Assembly: GCF_002338065.1 (NCBI RefSeq)
Contig: NZ_DDHJ01000019.1
Location: 1-64,000 of the forward strand
Direction of reading: 5' to 3'
From: Pseudomonas sp. UBA1879
GTDB taxonomy: Bacteria > Pseudomonadota > Gammaproteobacteria > Pseudomonadales > Pseudomonadaceae
DNA length: 64,000 nt
The notes under the pieces were generated by a model. That model saw only the letters and a program-made list of their open reading frames with translations, searched no databases and was not told the origin of the DNA. This document shows positions 42,382 to 51,676 of this stretch, piece after piece; positions within the stretch are counted from its first letter, which is position 1, and the number at the start of each line of letters is the position of its first letter. The position numbers were made by a program, and so were the translations under genes.

Positions 42382-44184
42382 TTAAACCGCCCCAACCGGC
42401 ACAGGCTCATCCAGCCCCATGGCGTGCAAACGGGCATAGTAGCCGTTTTGCTCCAACAATTGGCCGTGGGTGCCGCGTTCGACGATCCGGCCCTGGTCCA
42501 TGACAAGAATCAGATCAGCGCGCTCAATGGTGGACAGGCGGTGCGCGATGACCAGCGTGGTACGGCCTTTCATCACGTGATCCAGCGCGGCCTGAATGTG
42601 GCGTTCGGATTCGGTATCCAGCGCCGAGGTGGCCTCGTCGAGAATCAGCAGCGGCGCGTTCTTCAGCAACGCCCGTGCAATCGCGAGACGCTGACGCTGA
42701 CCACCTGACAGCAACACGCCGTTCTCACCCACCTGCGTGTCGAAGCCCTCAGGCAACTGATCGACGAACTCTTTGGCATAGGCATCGGCAGCGGCGGCTT
42801 CGACGTCGGCGCGGGGGGCGCCTGCCAAGTCACCATAGGCGATGTTATTGGCGACGCTGTCATTGAACAGGGTCACGTTCTGATTCACCTGCGCCACATG
42901 CTTACGCAGGTTGCGCAGGCGATAGTCTTCAATTTCGACGCCATCGAGCAGAATTTCACCCGATGTGTGGTGATAAAAGCGTGGAATGAGATTGGCCAGC
43001 GTAGATTTACCGCTGCCGGAGCGGCCCACCAGTGCGATCATCTGCCCTGGTGCCGCCGAGAAGCTGATGTCGTGCAGCACCTGACGCTCGGTTTCCGGAT
43101 ACGTGAAGCTCAGGTTGCGAACCTCCAGATGGCCCTGCACCCGGTCCAGCTCGACAGTGCCGGTGTCCAATTCAGGCTCTTCATCGAGCTGTTCGAAAAT
43201 GCTTTCCGCACCCGCGACCCCCTTTTGAATCGTCGAGCTGACTTCGGACAACTGGCGAATCGGCTTGGGCAGCAGTCCCGCCGCTGTGATGTACGCCACC
43301 AGATCGCCCGCCGTCGCATCGCCCCGCAGCCACAGCACCAGAAACATCAGCACGGCCATAGCGGTATAAATCACCAACTGCAGCATCGGCGTGTAGATCG
43401 AGCCGGTCTTAGTCATGCGCAGCTGTTTGTCGGTGTTGCTGGTGGACGCTTTGGCGAAACGCTCCTCTTCGTATTGCTCACCGCCAAAGCTGCGCACCAC
43501 GCGATAGCCCTGAATGGTCTCCGAGGCCACGTGGGTTACATCCCCCATCGCCACCTGAATTTTCTTGCTCTGCTTGCGAAATTTCTTGCTGGAGCTGCCG
43601 ACCATCACGGCGATCAGCGGCAGGATCGCCAGCATCACGATCGTCAGTTTCCAGTTCATCCACACCAGGTAGAAGAACAGGAACACGATAGTCAGCCCTT
43701 CGCGGATCACCACTTTGATGGCGTCAGTCGCAGCGCCGGTGACCATGGTTACGTTAAAGGTGATGCGCGAAATGAGATGCCCGGAATTGTGGGTGTCGAA
43801 ATAGCGGTTAGGCAGCACCAGCAGCTTGTTGAACAGCTCGACGCGCAGGTCGTGGACCAGCCCCAGCGAGACTTTGGCCAGGAAATAGTTACCCAGATAA
43901 GACCCCAACCCCTGCCATGCCGCGATCAGTACGATCAGCAGCGGCACCGCTTGCAGCAACTGCAGGTCCTTGAGGTAAGGCGTGTTGGGGAACAGCACCG
44001 CTTCGGGGTTGGTCAGGCCGTCGACGAAATATTTGAGGATGCCGGCCAGCATGGGCTGAGTCGACGCGAAAATGACGAAACCCACGATGCTGAGCAGAAA
44101 CACGCCTACGTAAGGCTTCACGTAGGTCAGCAGTCGAAGATAGATTTTCAGGCTTGAGGATTCGCGTTTGTCTGGCGTGCTCAT
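42382..44184 (-). CDS. Lipid A-core flippase MsbA
   Basis: 600 aa half-transporter ABC exporter. Six membrane helices occupy about 20-310. The nucleotide-binding domain has Walker A GRSGSGKST, signature LSGGQRQRLAIARALL, Walker B LLILDEATSAL and the H-loop IAHRLST. It flips lipid A-core across the inner membrane. MSTPDKRESS at ATG 44184 was chosen; ATG 44190 (two codons longer) is equally possible, and neither has a strong ribosome binding site. Confidence 0.95.
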   Translation of the reverse strand: MSTPDKRESSSLKIYLRLLTYVKPYVGVFLLSIVGFVIFASTQPMLAGILKYFVDGLTNPEAVLFPNTPYLKDLQLLQAVPLLIVLIAAWQGLGSYLGNYFLAKVSLGLVHDLRVELFNKLLVLPNRYFDTHNSGHLISRITFNVTMVTGAATDAIKVVIREGLTIVFLFFYLVWMNWKLTIVMLAILPLIAVMVGSSSKKFRKQSKKIQVAMGDVTHVASETIQGYRVVRSFGGEQYEEERFAKASTSNTDKQLRMTKTGSIYTPMLQLVIYTAMAVLMFLVLWLRGDATAGDLVAYITAAGLLPKPIRQLSEVSSTIQKGVAGAESIFEQLDEEPELDTGTVELDRVQGHLEVRNLSFTYPETERQVLHDISFSAAPGQMIALVGRSGSGKSTLANLIPRFYHHTSGEILLDGVEIEDYRLRNLRKHVAQVNQNVTLFNDSVANNIAYGDLAGAPRADVEAAAADAYAKEFVDQLPEGFDTQVGENGVLLSGGQRQRLAIARALLKNAPLLILDEATSALDTESERHIQAALDHVMKGRTTLVIAHRLSTIERADLILVMDQGRIVERGTHGQLLEQNGYYARLHAMGLDEPVPVGAV

Positions 44185-44289
44185 AGTCATCGATACGATA
44201 AAAAGAGCCGGAATACTAACATACGGGGTAGGGCATTGGGCCCTAGTGACCGCTGAGGTATGATGGCGGCCATTTTCGAAGGAGCCCGC

Positions 44290-44949
44290 ATGCGCGCACT
44301 CGCCTACGCTGACTACCAAGCCCTACGCAGAGACGCCGAAGTCATTGAAGCCGACTTCTTCGGGGACAAGGTGCTACGCCTCGCCGATGGCAACTTCATG
44401 AAGCTGTTCCGGCGCAAACGCTTTATATCGTCAGCGGCGTTCTTCCCTTACGCCAAGCGTTTCGCCAACAACGCCTTGACCCTTCGCAAACGCGGCATTC
44501 CGTGCCCGAACGTGTTGGAGACCTATCGGGTCGCCGCTATCTCACGGGATGTCGTGCACTATCAGCCGCTGCCAGGGTTGACCCTGCGCCAGCTGATCGC
44601 CGACCCCGCTCGTTTTCAGGACGTTGCCTTGTTGCGTGCGTTCGGTCGATTCGTGGCCGAGCTCCACAACCAGGGCATCTACTTCCGCTCTCTGCACTTG
44701 GGCAACGTGGTGATGACCCCGGAAAATGAACTGGGGTTGATCGATATTGCCGACATGAAAACCCTGCGCCGCCCGTTGCGCAAAAGCCTGTGCCTGCGCA
44801 ACTTCCAGCATATGCGCCGTTACAAGCACGATCATGCGTGGCTGCTGCAGAAAAACGGGGATCTGTTCTTCGAGAGCTACATCGAACACAGCGCGCATCA
44901 GTGGCAACGCCAACTGCTCAGCGAGCATCTGTCACTGGCGAAGGCGTGA
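44290..44949 (+). CDS. LPS-kinase-like (InaA/WaaP superfamily) protein
   Basis: 219 aa. Protein-kinase-like fold: KLFRRKRF near the ATP-binding lysine, EAELHNQG-like helix, catalytic-loop equivalent YFRSLHLGNVV and LIDIADM as the DFG equivalent. The catalytic Asp of the HxD motif is replaced by Ser (FRS), so activity is doubtful. Named toluene-tolerance or lipopolysaccharide kinase in relatives (PA4998-like). AAGGAGCCCGC precedes ATG 44290. It is divergent from msbA and convergent with waaL. Confidence 0.75.
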   Translation: MRALAYADYQALRRDAEVIEADFFGDKVLRLADGNFMKLFRRKRFISSAAFFPYAKRFANNALTLRKRGIPCPNVLETYRVAAISRDVVHYQPLPGLTLRQLIADPARFQDVALLRAFGRFVAELHNQGIYFRSLHLGNVVMTPENELGLIDIADMKTLRRPLRKSLCLRNFQHMRRYKHDHAWLLQKNGDLFFESYIEHSAHQWQRQLLSEHLSLAKA

Positions 44950-44960
44950 CGCCTGACGTG

Positions 44961-46175
44961 CTAGGAAATCGCCGTCTTTTTCTCTGATTTGCCAAGGCAC
45001 AGCGACAGCACGAACGGCATCCACACCACCATCCACATGGCCCGCGCCCGGCCGAATACGGTGAACACGTCGAACTGCACGGCGACGGTGGCAAACACCC
45101 AGACCATCAGGATCGCCATGCCCAGCGCTTCATTGCGGTGACGCCAGGCACGCCAGCCCAACCATAACCACAACACGATCCACAGCACCGTGAACGGGAT
45201 GCCGTATTGCACAGCGGTGTCGAGGATCAGGTTGTGACAATGGCTGAACACGATCCCGGCGGCAGATACTTCGTAGTCACTGCCCAGACCGATGCCCAGC
45301 CAGGGCCGTTGATGGATCAGATCGATGGCGCCTTTGATCAGCACCGTTCGCTCGGAATCGCCCCGCTGCAGAATGGAAGGCTCGAAAATTGCGAGTGCGA
45401 CGGCCGCGAGTAAGGCCATCAGTGCCAGCGTGCGGTAGAAACGTCCGCCCCCCAGCAGCACGACCACCACAGCCACAGCAATCAGCGAAACGATCGCCCC
45501 CCGGCTCCCGGTCATGATGATGAAAGCGACCGAACACGCCTGAAGCAACGCCCAGACAACACGTCCACTGATTTTTTGCGGCCACCATGTGCAACTGAGG
45601 ACCACCAGTGCGGCAATCGTGTAACCAGCGGGGTTGGGGTTGTCCATGAAGCCGCCGAAGCCGTACATGCGGTCGATGCCCCGCATGGGATAGGCAATCA
45701 AGGCCGCCAGCGAATAAAGCCCTGCCAGCCCGCCCCACAGGATCATCATGCTTTGCAAAGGCCGGTTGAACGTCCTTCCCCAGACGATCCAGCCGAGAAT
45801 CAGCGTTAGAAAGAACAGCTCGCGTTTGATGATAACCAGGTGTCGCTCGGCCCCGGCGCTCCACGCCAGGGAGGCCAGCGACCACGCGAACAGGAATAGG
45901 AACAGCCACAATTCCCGTCGATTGAGCACGGTGTGGCGAAACTCATGAAAGTAACGAACGATCAGGTACAGGCAAGGCAGGTAAACGAATGCGGTCAGTA
46001 GCCAGCTGTAGAACTTCATCGTAGGAGTGAGCAAAACCCCGGCGACACTCCAGAACAGACCGACCGCTAGCACCACGCCGGCCACACCTAGATGCTGATT
46101 GACCGAGCGAAACTGCTCGCTGCCTTGTGAGAACAATCGGCTAACCCACGGCTGATTCTGAAAAGACTGACTCAC
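44961..46175 (-). CDS. O-antigen ligase WaaL
   Basis: 404 aa polytopic membrane protein with about 10-12 helices. The large periplasmic loop with the catalytic-type His reads SHCHNLILDTAVQYGIP, the Wzy_C/ligase signature; TGSRGAIVSLIAVAVV precedes it. It joins O-antigen to the lipid A-core at the periplasmic face. The start is GTG at 46173-46175, overlapping the wapR stop as GTGA. Confidence 0.88.
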   Translation of the reverse strand: MSQSFQNQPWVSRLFSQGSEQFRSVNQHLGVAGVVLAVGLFWSVAGVLLTPTMKFYSWLLTAFVYLPCLYLIVRYFHEFRHTVLNRRELWLFLFLFAWSLASLAWSAGAERHLVIIKRELFFLTLILGWIVWGRTFNRPLQSMMILWGGLAGLYSLAALIAYPMRGIDRMYGFGGFMDNPNPAGYTIAALVVLSCTWWPQKISGRVVWALLQACSVAFIIMTGSRGAIVSLIAVAVVVVLLGGGRFYRTLALMALLAAVALAIFEPSILQRGDSERTVLIKGAIDLIHQRPWLGIGLGSDYEVSAAGIVFSHCHNLILDTAVQYGIPFTVLWIVLWLWLGWRAWRHRNEALGMAILMVWVFATVAVQFDVFTVFGRARAMWMVVWMPFVLSLCLGKSEKKTAIS

Positions 46176-47056
46176 TGCGCACCCTTGGGCTTACGGTATT
46201 TGAAGACGAAATGTCTGAACCGTTTCCATGTCACACGGTTCCAGCGGTGCACGGGCACACTGGCGAACAGGCCGCGGGCGAACGTTTTGTCCATCACCAC
46301 CGATTCCTTGAGCGCCTTGTTGATGATCGCCAGGCGGCCCGCTTCGTAAGCGGGATTATCCTGATACGCCTCGATGACCTTCAGGTCATAGATCAGCTGA
46401 CTCTTATACGCCGTCTTGGAAATGTTGGTGGCATGACGGCGATACAGCGTGACCCGGTCCGGGAGAATGTGCACCTGATAGCCCGCCTTGGCGATGCGCA
46501 GGGTCATTTGGAAATCCTGGACCTTGATCGTCGGGTCATAGCCGCCGACACGGTCGATGGCTTCGCGCCGGTACATGGCGACTGGGCCTCCGACGGCATA
46601 CGCATCCGCCAGCAACTCATCGAAGCTCCAGCGTTGAACCGGGGCGTGACTGGCCAATTTGTGCTTGAGGGGCCTGCCATTGGAGTCGATGTAGATGACC
46701 TTCGCGCCGAGCAAACCCACTTCAGGGTGTTCCTGCATGTAGCTCACTTGCCGACGTATCCGCCCGGCCAGCATCACGTCATCGGAATCGTGGGTGACCA
46801 CGAGATCGCCTCGGGCATGACGCAAGGCGTGGTTCAGCGCGGCACTGACGCCCTGATTGTCCTGCTGATAAAACTGAAAGTCATGACTGCGGCGCAACGC
46901 CTCGATTTTCTCGGCACTGGCGTCGGTGGAGCCGTCATTGACGACAATCAGTTCGAAATTATCGTAGTCCTGCTTCAGCACACTGAGCAGAGACTCCTCG
47001 ATATAGCGTTCATGGTTGAAGCACGGCACCAAAATCGAGACTAATGGCCATTTCAT
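46172..47056 (-). CDS. GT2 rhamnosyltransferase WapR-like
   Basis: 294 aa, GT-A fold family 2 glycosyltransferase. SILVPCFNHERYIEESLLS opens the nucleotide-sugar domain and THDSDDVMLAGRI contains the DxD metal motif. A later GYDPTIKVQDFQM is the acceptor loop. In P. aeruginosa WapR adds the rhamnose that accepts O-antigen, and it also sits beside waaL. ATG 47056 (MKWPLVSIL) is preferred to the upstream ATG in frame. It is coupled to waaL. Confidence 0.85.
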   Translation of the reverse strand: MKWPLVSILVPCFNHERYIEESLLSVLKQDYDNFELIVVNDGSTDASAEKIEALRRSHDFQFYQQDNQGVSAALNHALRHARGDLVVTHDSDDVMLAGRIRRQVSYMQEHPEVGLLGAKVIYIDSNGRPLKHKLASHAPVQRWSFDELLADAYAVGGPVAMYRREAIDRVGGYDPTIKVQDFQMTLRIAKAGYQVHILPDRVTLYRRHATNISKTAYKSQLIYDLKVIEAYQDNPAYEAGRLAIINKALKESVVMDKTFARGLFASVPVHRWNRVTWKRFRHFVFKYRKPKGAQ

Positions 47057-47215
47057 ACCCGCACTCGATCCTTGGCTTCTGGCAGCGCCTTCAACGGCCA
47101 CATTTGCGGAGGCTGACGACGAGCGCCCTGGCCACCCGACGTTGTGAAAACTGGCATGCGGAGATCATCTGATTTCAAATTAGTATCATTATTTTCAGCG
47201 CGTAAACCGTTCAAA

Positions 47216-48172
47216 TCAAATTCCCAACGCTGCCCGCAACTTCTCGAAACCGCTCACAGGCGCCTGCTCGCGCAATGCCGGTTCAAGCTCACGCACGATG
47301 CGTGCACCGATCGCCCCGAATCCAAACTGAGACACTGCCAGATCGCGCCCGTTGACCGCAATACGCTCGGCAAGACTTGGGTCATCACGCAAGATCGCGA
47401 GTTTTTTCTGCAACTGGGGGATGTCGCGGTAAAACACCACGTTGTGCATGTCCTGCAGGCCCAATGCGCGGCTTTCATCCTCTCCTTGATCATAGGCAAA
47501 CAGCACGCATCCGCAGGCCATCGCTTCGAAATTCTTGATCATGAATTCACCCATACCGACGTCCGCGCTGACGAAAAAGCGGATTCGGTTCAGGGTGTCG
47601 CTGTATTCCTGACCCGACTTGGTGCGGGTAACCAGTAGTTTCTCGACTTGCCCCAGTTCGTCGAGCAGCGCCTTGCGGCCGCTATAGGCCACGCTGTTGG
47701 TGCTGCCGACGAACGCCAGCTCGATATCCCGCTCACGGCCCTGATCGCTGAGCAGCGTCTGATCATAGCCTTTGGGCACGAACACCGCGTCGAAACCCTC
47801 TTCGCGCAGGCGTTCACTGACCACAAAACCCGAGCTGAGGACGCGCACCCACGGCAGCTTGCGGTAATGGGCGCTGAATTTTCCGGTGTATTTGCAGGGG
47901 ATGTAGTTCTGATAGGCGTCGTGTTCGAGAATCACCAGATTGGGAACGGTGCGAATGAAGCTCGCCTGACGGATTTCCTGCTTGAAGCGAAGGAAAAACA
48001 CGATGCGGTCATATCGCTTCACGTCCACGTGTTGGCGGAAATAGCGGCGCAGGTTGCGCTGCTCGTCGGAGGTCAGCCAACGCAGGTCGCAATCGCAGTG
48101 GGCTGCGACGCCTTCGTACAGACGATCCAGAATCGCGCGTTGCTCTTTCTGAACCAGAAACAGAACCTTCAT
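47216..48172 (-). CDS. Cell-surface-sugar glycosyltransferase Ssg-like
   Basis: 318 aa, GT-B-like fold. ATG 48172 has AAGGAAG before it. Recognisable parts are the KVLFLVQKEQR start, a central LAFVGSTNS and the C-terminal nucleotide-sugar site FEAMACGCVLFAYDQGEDES. The position between wapR and dnpA matches PA5001 (ssg), a core/surface-sugar gene affecting motility and adhesion in pseudomonads. The donor and acceptor are not deducible here. Confidence 0.78.
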   Translation of the reverse strand: MKVLFLVQKEQRAILDRLYEGVAAHCDCDLRWLTSDEQRNLRRYFRQHVDVKRYDRIVFFLRFKQEIRQASFIRTVPNLVILEHDAYQNYIPCKYTGKFSAHYRKLPWVRVLSSGFVVSERLREEGFDAVFVPKGYDQTLLSDQGRERDIELAFVGSTNSVAYSGRKALLDELGQVEKLLVTRTKSGQEYSDTLNRIRFFVSADVGMGEFMIKNFEAMACGCVLFAYDQGEDESRALGLQDMHNVVFYRDIPQLQKKLAILRDDPSLAERIAVNGRDLAVSQFGFGAIGARIVRELEPALREQAPVSGFEKLRAALGI

Positions 48173-48240
48173 GGGCTTCCTTTTAAAACCAGATCACGAC
48201 GTGCCCGGCCACTCAATCGCCATCGGGTCGTCGAAGGCAC

Positions 48241-49653
48241 TCAGAGCTCCTTGCGCCAGAACAGTTCGTGTCGGCGCACGGCTTTTCTGAAAAATTCGTT
48301 TTCGCCTTCCGCCGGCCAACGACGGCCGGCCAACCGCTTCTGCAGCCAGCGCCGGATACGACGTTTGAACGGGGCCGGCGGCTGCAGGTCATGCATCATA
48401 CCCAAGGCCATGGCCTTGTCTCGTTGTCGTTCGAGGTCGAGTTCGATGCTGTAGGGCACGAGTTCCTGCCCGGCGTCGAACACGGGCGGCAGCGCGACCC
48501 CGCTATAGACATCGCCCATTGGCCAACGATCATTATCGTGAAGATGATTTGCGTAGCCGAGTATCACGCTCGGTTGCCACGCCAGTCCTTGTAATGCCTC
48601 AAGCACCGCTGCCTGTGAGCAGACGTGGTCTGGATGCGGGTCGATGGTGGCGTGGGGCATGACCAACACGTTTGGCCTGGCTGCCAACAGCAAGGCGCGC
48701 AAATCGGCAATCAGGTTATTCCAGGTCGGCGCGCCGTCGGCATCACCGGGCAATGTCAGGCTATTGAACTGGCGGAACAGCCGCGTATCGCTCAGATCCG
48801 CTTCGCGAGAGGCAATCGGCTGGTCAGGGGCCGCTTGCATGGCAGGCAATTGAAGGCAGAAGTAGCCCAACTGTACGCAGCGGGATTCCGGCACGCCTGC
48901 CCAGCGAGGCACGGTAATGCTGTCCCAGGCACGCAATCGGCCTTTGACTCGCGCGGCTTCGGCCGGGGCCATCCCCATTTGCTGGTAGTGTTCGGCCTCG
49001 ATTTCGCCTGCCGTGAGGGTGACGATCCAGCTCTCGTCGGCCTGGCTGTAGAGGCCGAACGCCGCCAGTTCGGCGTCATCGGCGTGAGGCGCGATGACCA
49101 TCACCCGTTCACGGCGGGCGTCGGCATGGGCGAACGACCACAGCCGGGGTTGCCCCTGAACGCTGCAGCGGCGTCCGCGAATGCGCAATGCGCCGGCGTT
49201 GAGCGCCGTGCCGAAGCCTGTGAGATTGAGGAAACGCAGGCCGTTCACGCCCCGCTCGAAGGTCTGAATGTCGTGCAGCGCGCCGCTTCCTATCAACTCG
49301 ACCGCAGGATCGAGGAAGCGTCCCAGCCAGGAACTGTTGACCGGCAGCGCCAATATCAAGGTCTCGGTACCGGTGAGCACAGGCAATTGATCGACCACCA
49401 GCCGGTCGCCGTTCAGCCTGACGCCCGCCACCTCGTTCTTCTCGGGGAGCTGATACTGGTAGTCATCGCTTGGCGAATAAAACAGATGGTCCGAAAACCA
49501 TGCCTCGTGGGCGATCCAGCCCAGCAACGCGAGCACCAACGGCAACCACCAGGCGACCAGAATGCCGACCAGTAGCAAGATCGCCAACGCCACCAACAAC
49601 GCCACGCGCTTGTTGCGGCGGTGGCGTCTAAGCAGTTCTTGTTTACGGCTCAA
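48241..49653 (-). CDS. PIG-L-family de-N-acetylase DnpA-like
   Basis: 470 aa. Two close hydrophobic helices at the N-terminus anchor it in the inner membrane (LLVALAILLLVGILVAWWLPL). The PIG-L metal motif APHADDAELAAFG and the downstream DPHPDH motif are intact, so deacetylation of an amino sugar is likely. P. aeruginosa DnpA (PA5002) affects fluoroquinolone persistence. The start is probably the TTG at 49651-49653, inside TTGA with the mig-14 stop; an ATG at 49683 overlaps mig-14 more and has no better binding site. Confidence 0.82.
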   Translation of the reverse strand: MSRKQELLRRHRRNKRVALLVALAILLLVGILVAWWLPLVLALLGWIAHEAWFSDHLFYSPSDDYQYQLPEKNEVAGVRLNGDRLVVDQLPVLTGTETLILALPVNSSWLGRFLDPAVELIGSGALHDIQTFERGVNGLRFLNLTGFGTALNAGALRIRGRRCSVQGQPRLWSFAHADARRERVMVIAPHADDAELAAFGLYSQADESWIVTLTAGEIEAEHYQQMGMAPAEAARVKGRLRAWDSITVPRWAGVPESRCVQLGYFCLQLPAMQAAPDQPIASREADLSDTRLFRQFNSLTLPGDADGAPTWNNLIADLRALLLAARPNVLVMPHATIDPHPDHVCSQAAVLEALQGLAWQPSVILGYANHLHDNDRWPMGDVYSGVALPPVFDAGQELVPYSIELDLERQRDKAMALGMMHDLQPPAPFKRRIRRWLQKRLAGRRWPAEGENEFFRKAVRRHELFWRKEL

Positions 49654-50546
49654 CGTTGAAATACCGGTACGGGGTTGCACCAACGATCCTTGTATTCACG
49701 ATCGGCGCGACCAAAGGAAAAACGCAGCGCCTTGCCCCGCGCTCGCGCGTCTTCCCAGGCGCTTTGGGTGTTAAGAAAGCTCAACACGCTGCCGGGGCTG
49801 AAATCGCGGGTTTCGGGGTCGACGCCGCCGTTGACATATTCGATGCTGATCCATTCCGGCGCTTCGACGCGGTAGATCAGTTGGATGGCAATCGGCGCAT
49901 CGTTGAGAAAGATCACCGAGCCGATCAGCAAATCGCGCAGCAGCTCGACGACGTCCGCCATGCGCTCGGCACCTGTAGCGGCGAACCCCCAGCGTCGCTG
50001 AAACAGATCGCAATACATGCGGGCAATTTCGTCACTGCTGAAGTCGGTGATCGGGCGCACCACGCCGCCCGCCTCTTCCAGCAGGCGCAACTCGCGGCGC
50101 TGGTTGTAGCGGAATTTTTTCGACAGGTCTTCGGGAGTGCGGGCCATGGCCAGGGATTCGGCCTGTACGTGAAGCTCGACGAAGCGGCCCTGATTCAGGT
50201 CCGAGAGGTACCGACCACGATGGCGCAGCGGGGCTTGAGCATCGGCCGCTGCAGGCAGGATCAACTCGGCATTGCCCAGATCGAACAGCCCTTTTTTACC
50301 CTGGCTTTTCAGCACGTCCTTGGAGAGCGCCAACGAACGTCCCCATGTCGGAATCGCAGCGCTCACTTCTCCGTTTTGCGACCATCCAAGATAACGCACC
50401 GGGATATTGGCCAATCCGGCCAGGCGCTCCACCACGAGGGGATGCGTCGCGACACTGCCGCCGAACCGCTCCCACGCTCCTCGATAAGCGGCCGCGTCGA
50501 TGGCTGTCCAGCCACGTTCTCGCCAGGCTTGAAAACGATTGAGCAT
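49650..50546 (-). CDS. Mig-14-family protein
   Basis: 298 aa. GNAT/FemAB-like acyltransferase fold with WERFGGSVATHPLVVERL, KFRYNQRRELRLLEEAGG and a terminal FSFGRADREYKDRWCNP, the Mig-14 hallmarks. In Salmonella and Pseudomonas, Mig-14 contributes to resistance to cationic antimicrobial peptides. It shares one base with the wapH stop (TGATG) and four with the dnpA start, so it is in the core operon. Confidence 0.87.
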   Translation of the reverse strand: MLNRFQAWRERGWTAIDAAAYRGAWERFGGSVATHPLVVERLAGLANIPVRYLGWSQNGEVSAAIPTWGRSLALSKDVLKSQGKKGLFDLGNAELILPAAADAQAPLRHRGRYLSDLNQGRFVELHVQAESLAMARTPEDLSKKFRYNQRRELRLLEEAGGVVRPITDFSSDEIARMYCDLFQRRWGFAATGAERMADVVELLRDLLIGSVIFLNDAPIAIQLIYRVEAPEWISIEYVNGGVDPETRDFSPGSVLSFLNTQSAWEDARARGKALRFSFGRADREYKDRWCNPVPVFQR

Positions 50547-51676
50547 CAGGACTCCGCAGTCAGGTCGGTGACCTGCGGCAGACGCCAGAAGACCTTGCGA
50601 ACGGCCTCGTCGGAGAACCGATCACGCAACCGACCCAGCATCATTTCTGCGCAGGACTGCCGTTGCTCGGCATCCAGGCGCGACAGGTGCGTCAGCCCTT
50701 GGGCCAGATGCTCGACGTCGCCCAGCGGAAACAGAATGCCTACGCCTTCGACCACTTCTTTGGCGCCGCCCGCTGCAGTGGCGATGACTGGCACGCCTGC
50801 CACCATGGCCTCCAGCAACACCATGCCGAAAGGTTCGTGATCGGAGCTGAGGGCGAAGGCATCGAACGCTTTGAAGTACCGACTGGCCTGCGGGACTTGG
50901 CCGAGGAGCAGAACCTGCCGACCAATGCCCAGCTCCATCGCCAGTTCCTTCAAGTCCTGCTCCAGACGGCCTTTGCCGAGAATCACCAATTGGCTTTCGG
51001 CGGGCAGGTCGGGAAGCGCCTGGGCGAAACCACGCAGCAGCGTGGCTTGGTCCTTGTCCGGGTGCAGGCGGCCAACGTTTCCGACGACCCAGGCGTCTTG
51101 CTCCAGGCCCAACGCTTCGCGGGCCTCCTCGCGTGGCACCTGATTCGCCACGAGTTGGTCGATGTCGATGCGGTTGTAGAGCGTTTGAATACGCCCCGTC
51201 GGCCATTTGGGGAGGCATTTGCGCAGGTCGTCCCGCACTGCGTCGGACACGCCCAGCAGGCTCAAGCGCATGCGAAACAGATGTGCGAACAGTTTGCGGC
51301 TGCGACGCTCATAGTCGCCAAAGGCGTGATGCACACCGATAACGGGCAGGCGGGTGCCCAGCAGCGCGATGTAGATCGGCTTGAACCGGTGAGCAATGCA
51401 GAACACGAAATCTCGGGAAGCGGCGATTTTGCGCAGGTCGCGAATGGCGCCCAGCTTGAGGCCACGAATGGCCTTGGAGCTGTATTCCATGAACAGGACG
51501 TCGTCGGAGGCGCAGCCCGCCGCCACGTCAGGATCGGCAGCGCCGGTCAGGAATACCGTGGTAACACGGTATCCCTTGCCGGCGAACAGGCTGGCGTATT
51601 GACGGGCACAGTCGAGAAACGGCCCGTCATAGCCGTGGCAGAACTGCAACACATGGCGCTCAGCCGAGCGTGTCAT
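50546..51676 (-). CDS. GT4 glycosyltransferase WapH-like
   Basis: 376 aa, GT-B fold family 4. The acceptor domain begins with VLQFCHGYDGPFLD. The donor domain has VVGNVGRLHPDKDQATLLRG and the E-x7-E motif SSDHEPFGMVLLEAMVAGVPV. In P. aeruginosa WapH (PA5004) adds a core glucose. It overlaps wapO by 17 bases at its 5' end. Confidence 0.87.
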   Translation of the reverse strand: MTRSAERHVLQFCHGYDGPFLDCARQYASLFAGKGYRVTTVFLTGAADPDVAAGCASDDVLFMEYSSKAIRGLKLGAIRDLRKIAASRDFVFCIAHRFKPIYIALLGTRLPVIGVHHAFGDYERRSRKLFAHLFRMRLSLLGVSDAVRDDLRKCLPKWPTGRIQTLYNRIDIDQLVANQVPREEAREALGLEQDAWVVGNVGRLHPDKDQATLLRGFAQALPDLPAESQLVILGKGRLEQDLKELAMELGIGRQVLLLGQVPQASRYFKAFDAFALSSDHEPFGMVLLEAMVAGVPVIATAAGGAKEVVEGVGILFPLGDVEHLAQGLTHLSRLDAEQRQSCAEMMLGRLRDRFSDEAVRKVFWRLPQVTDLTAES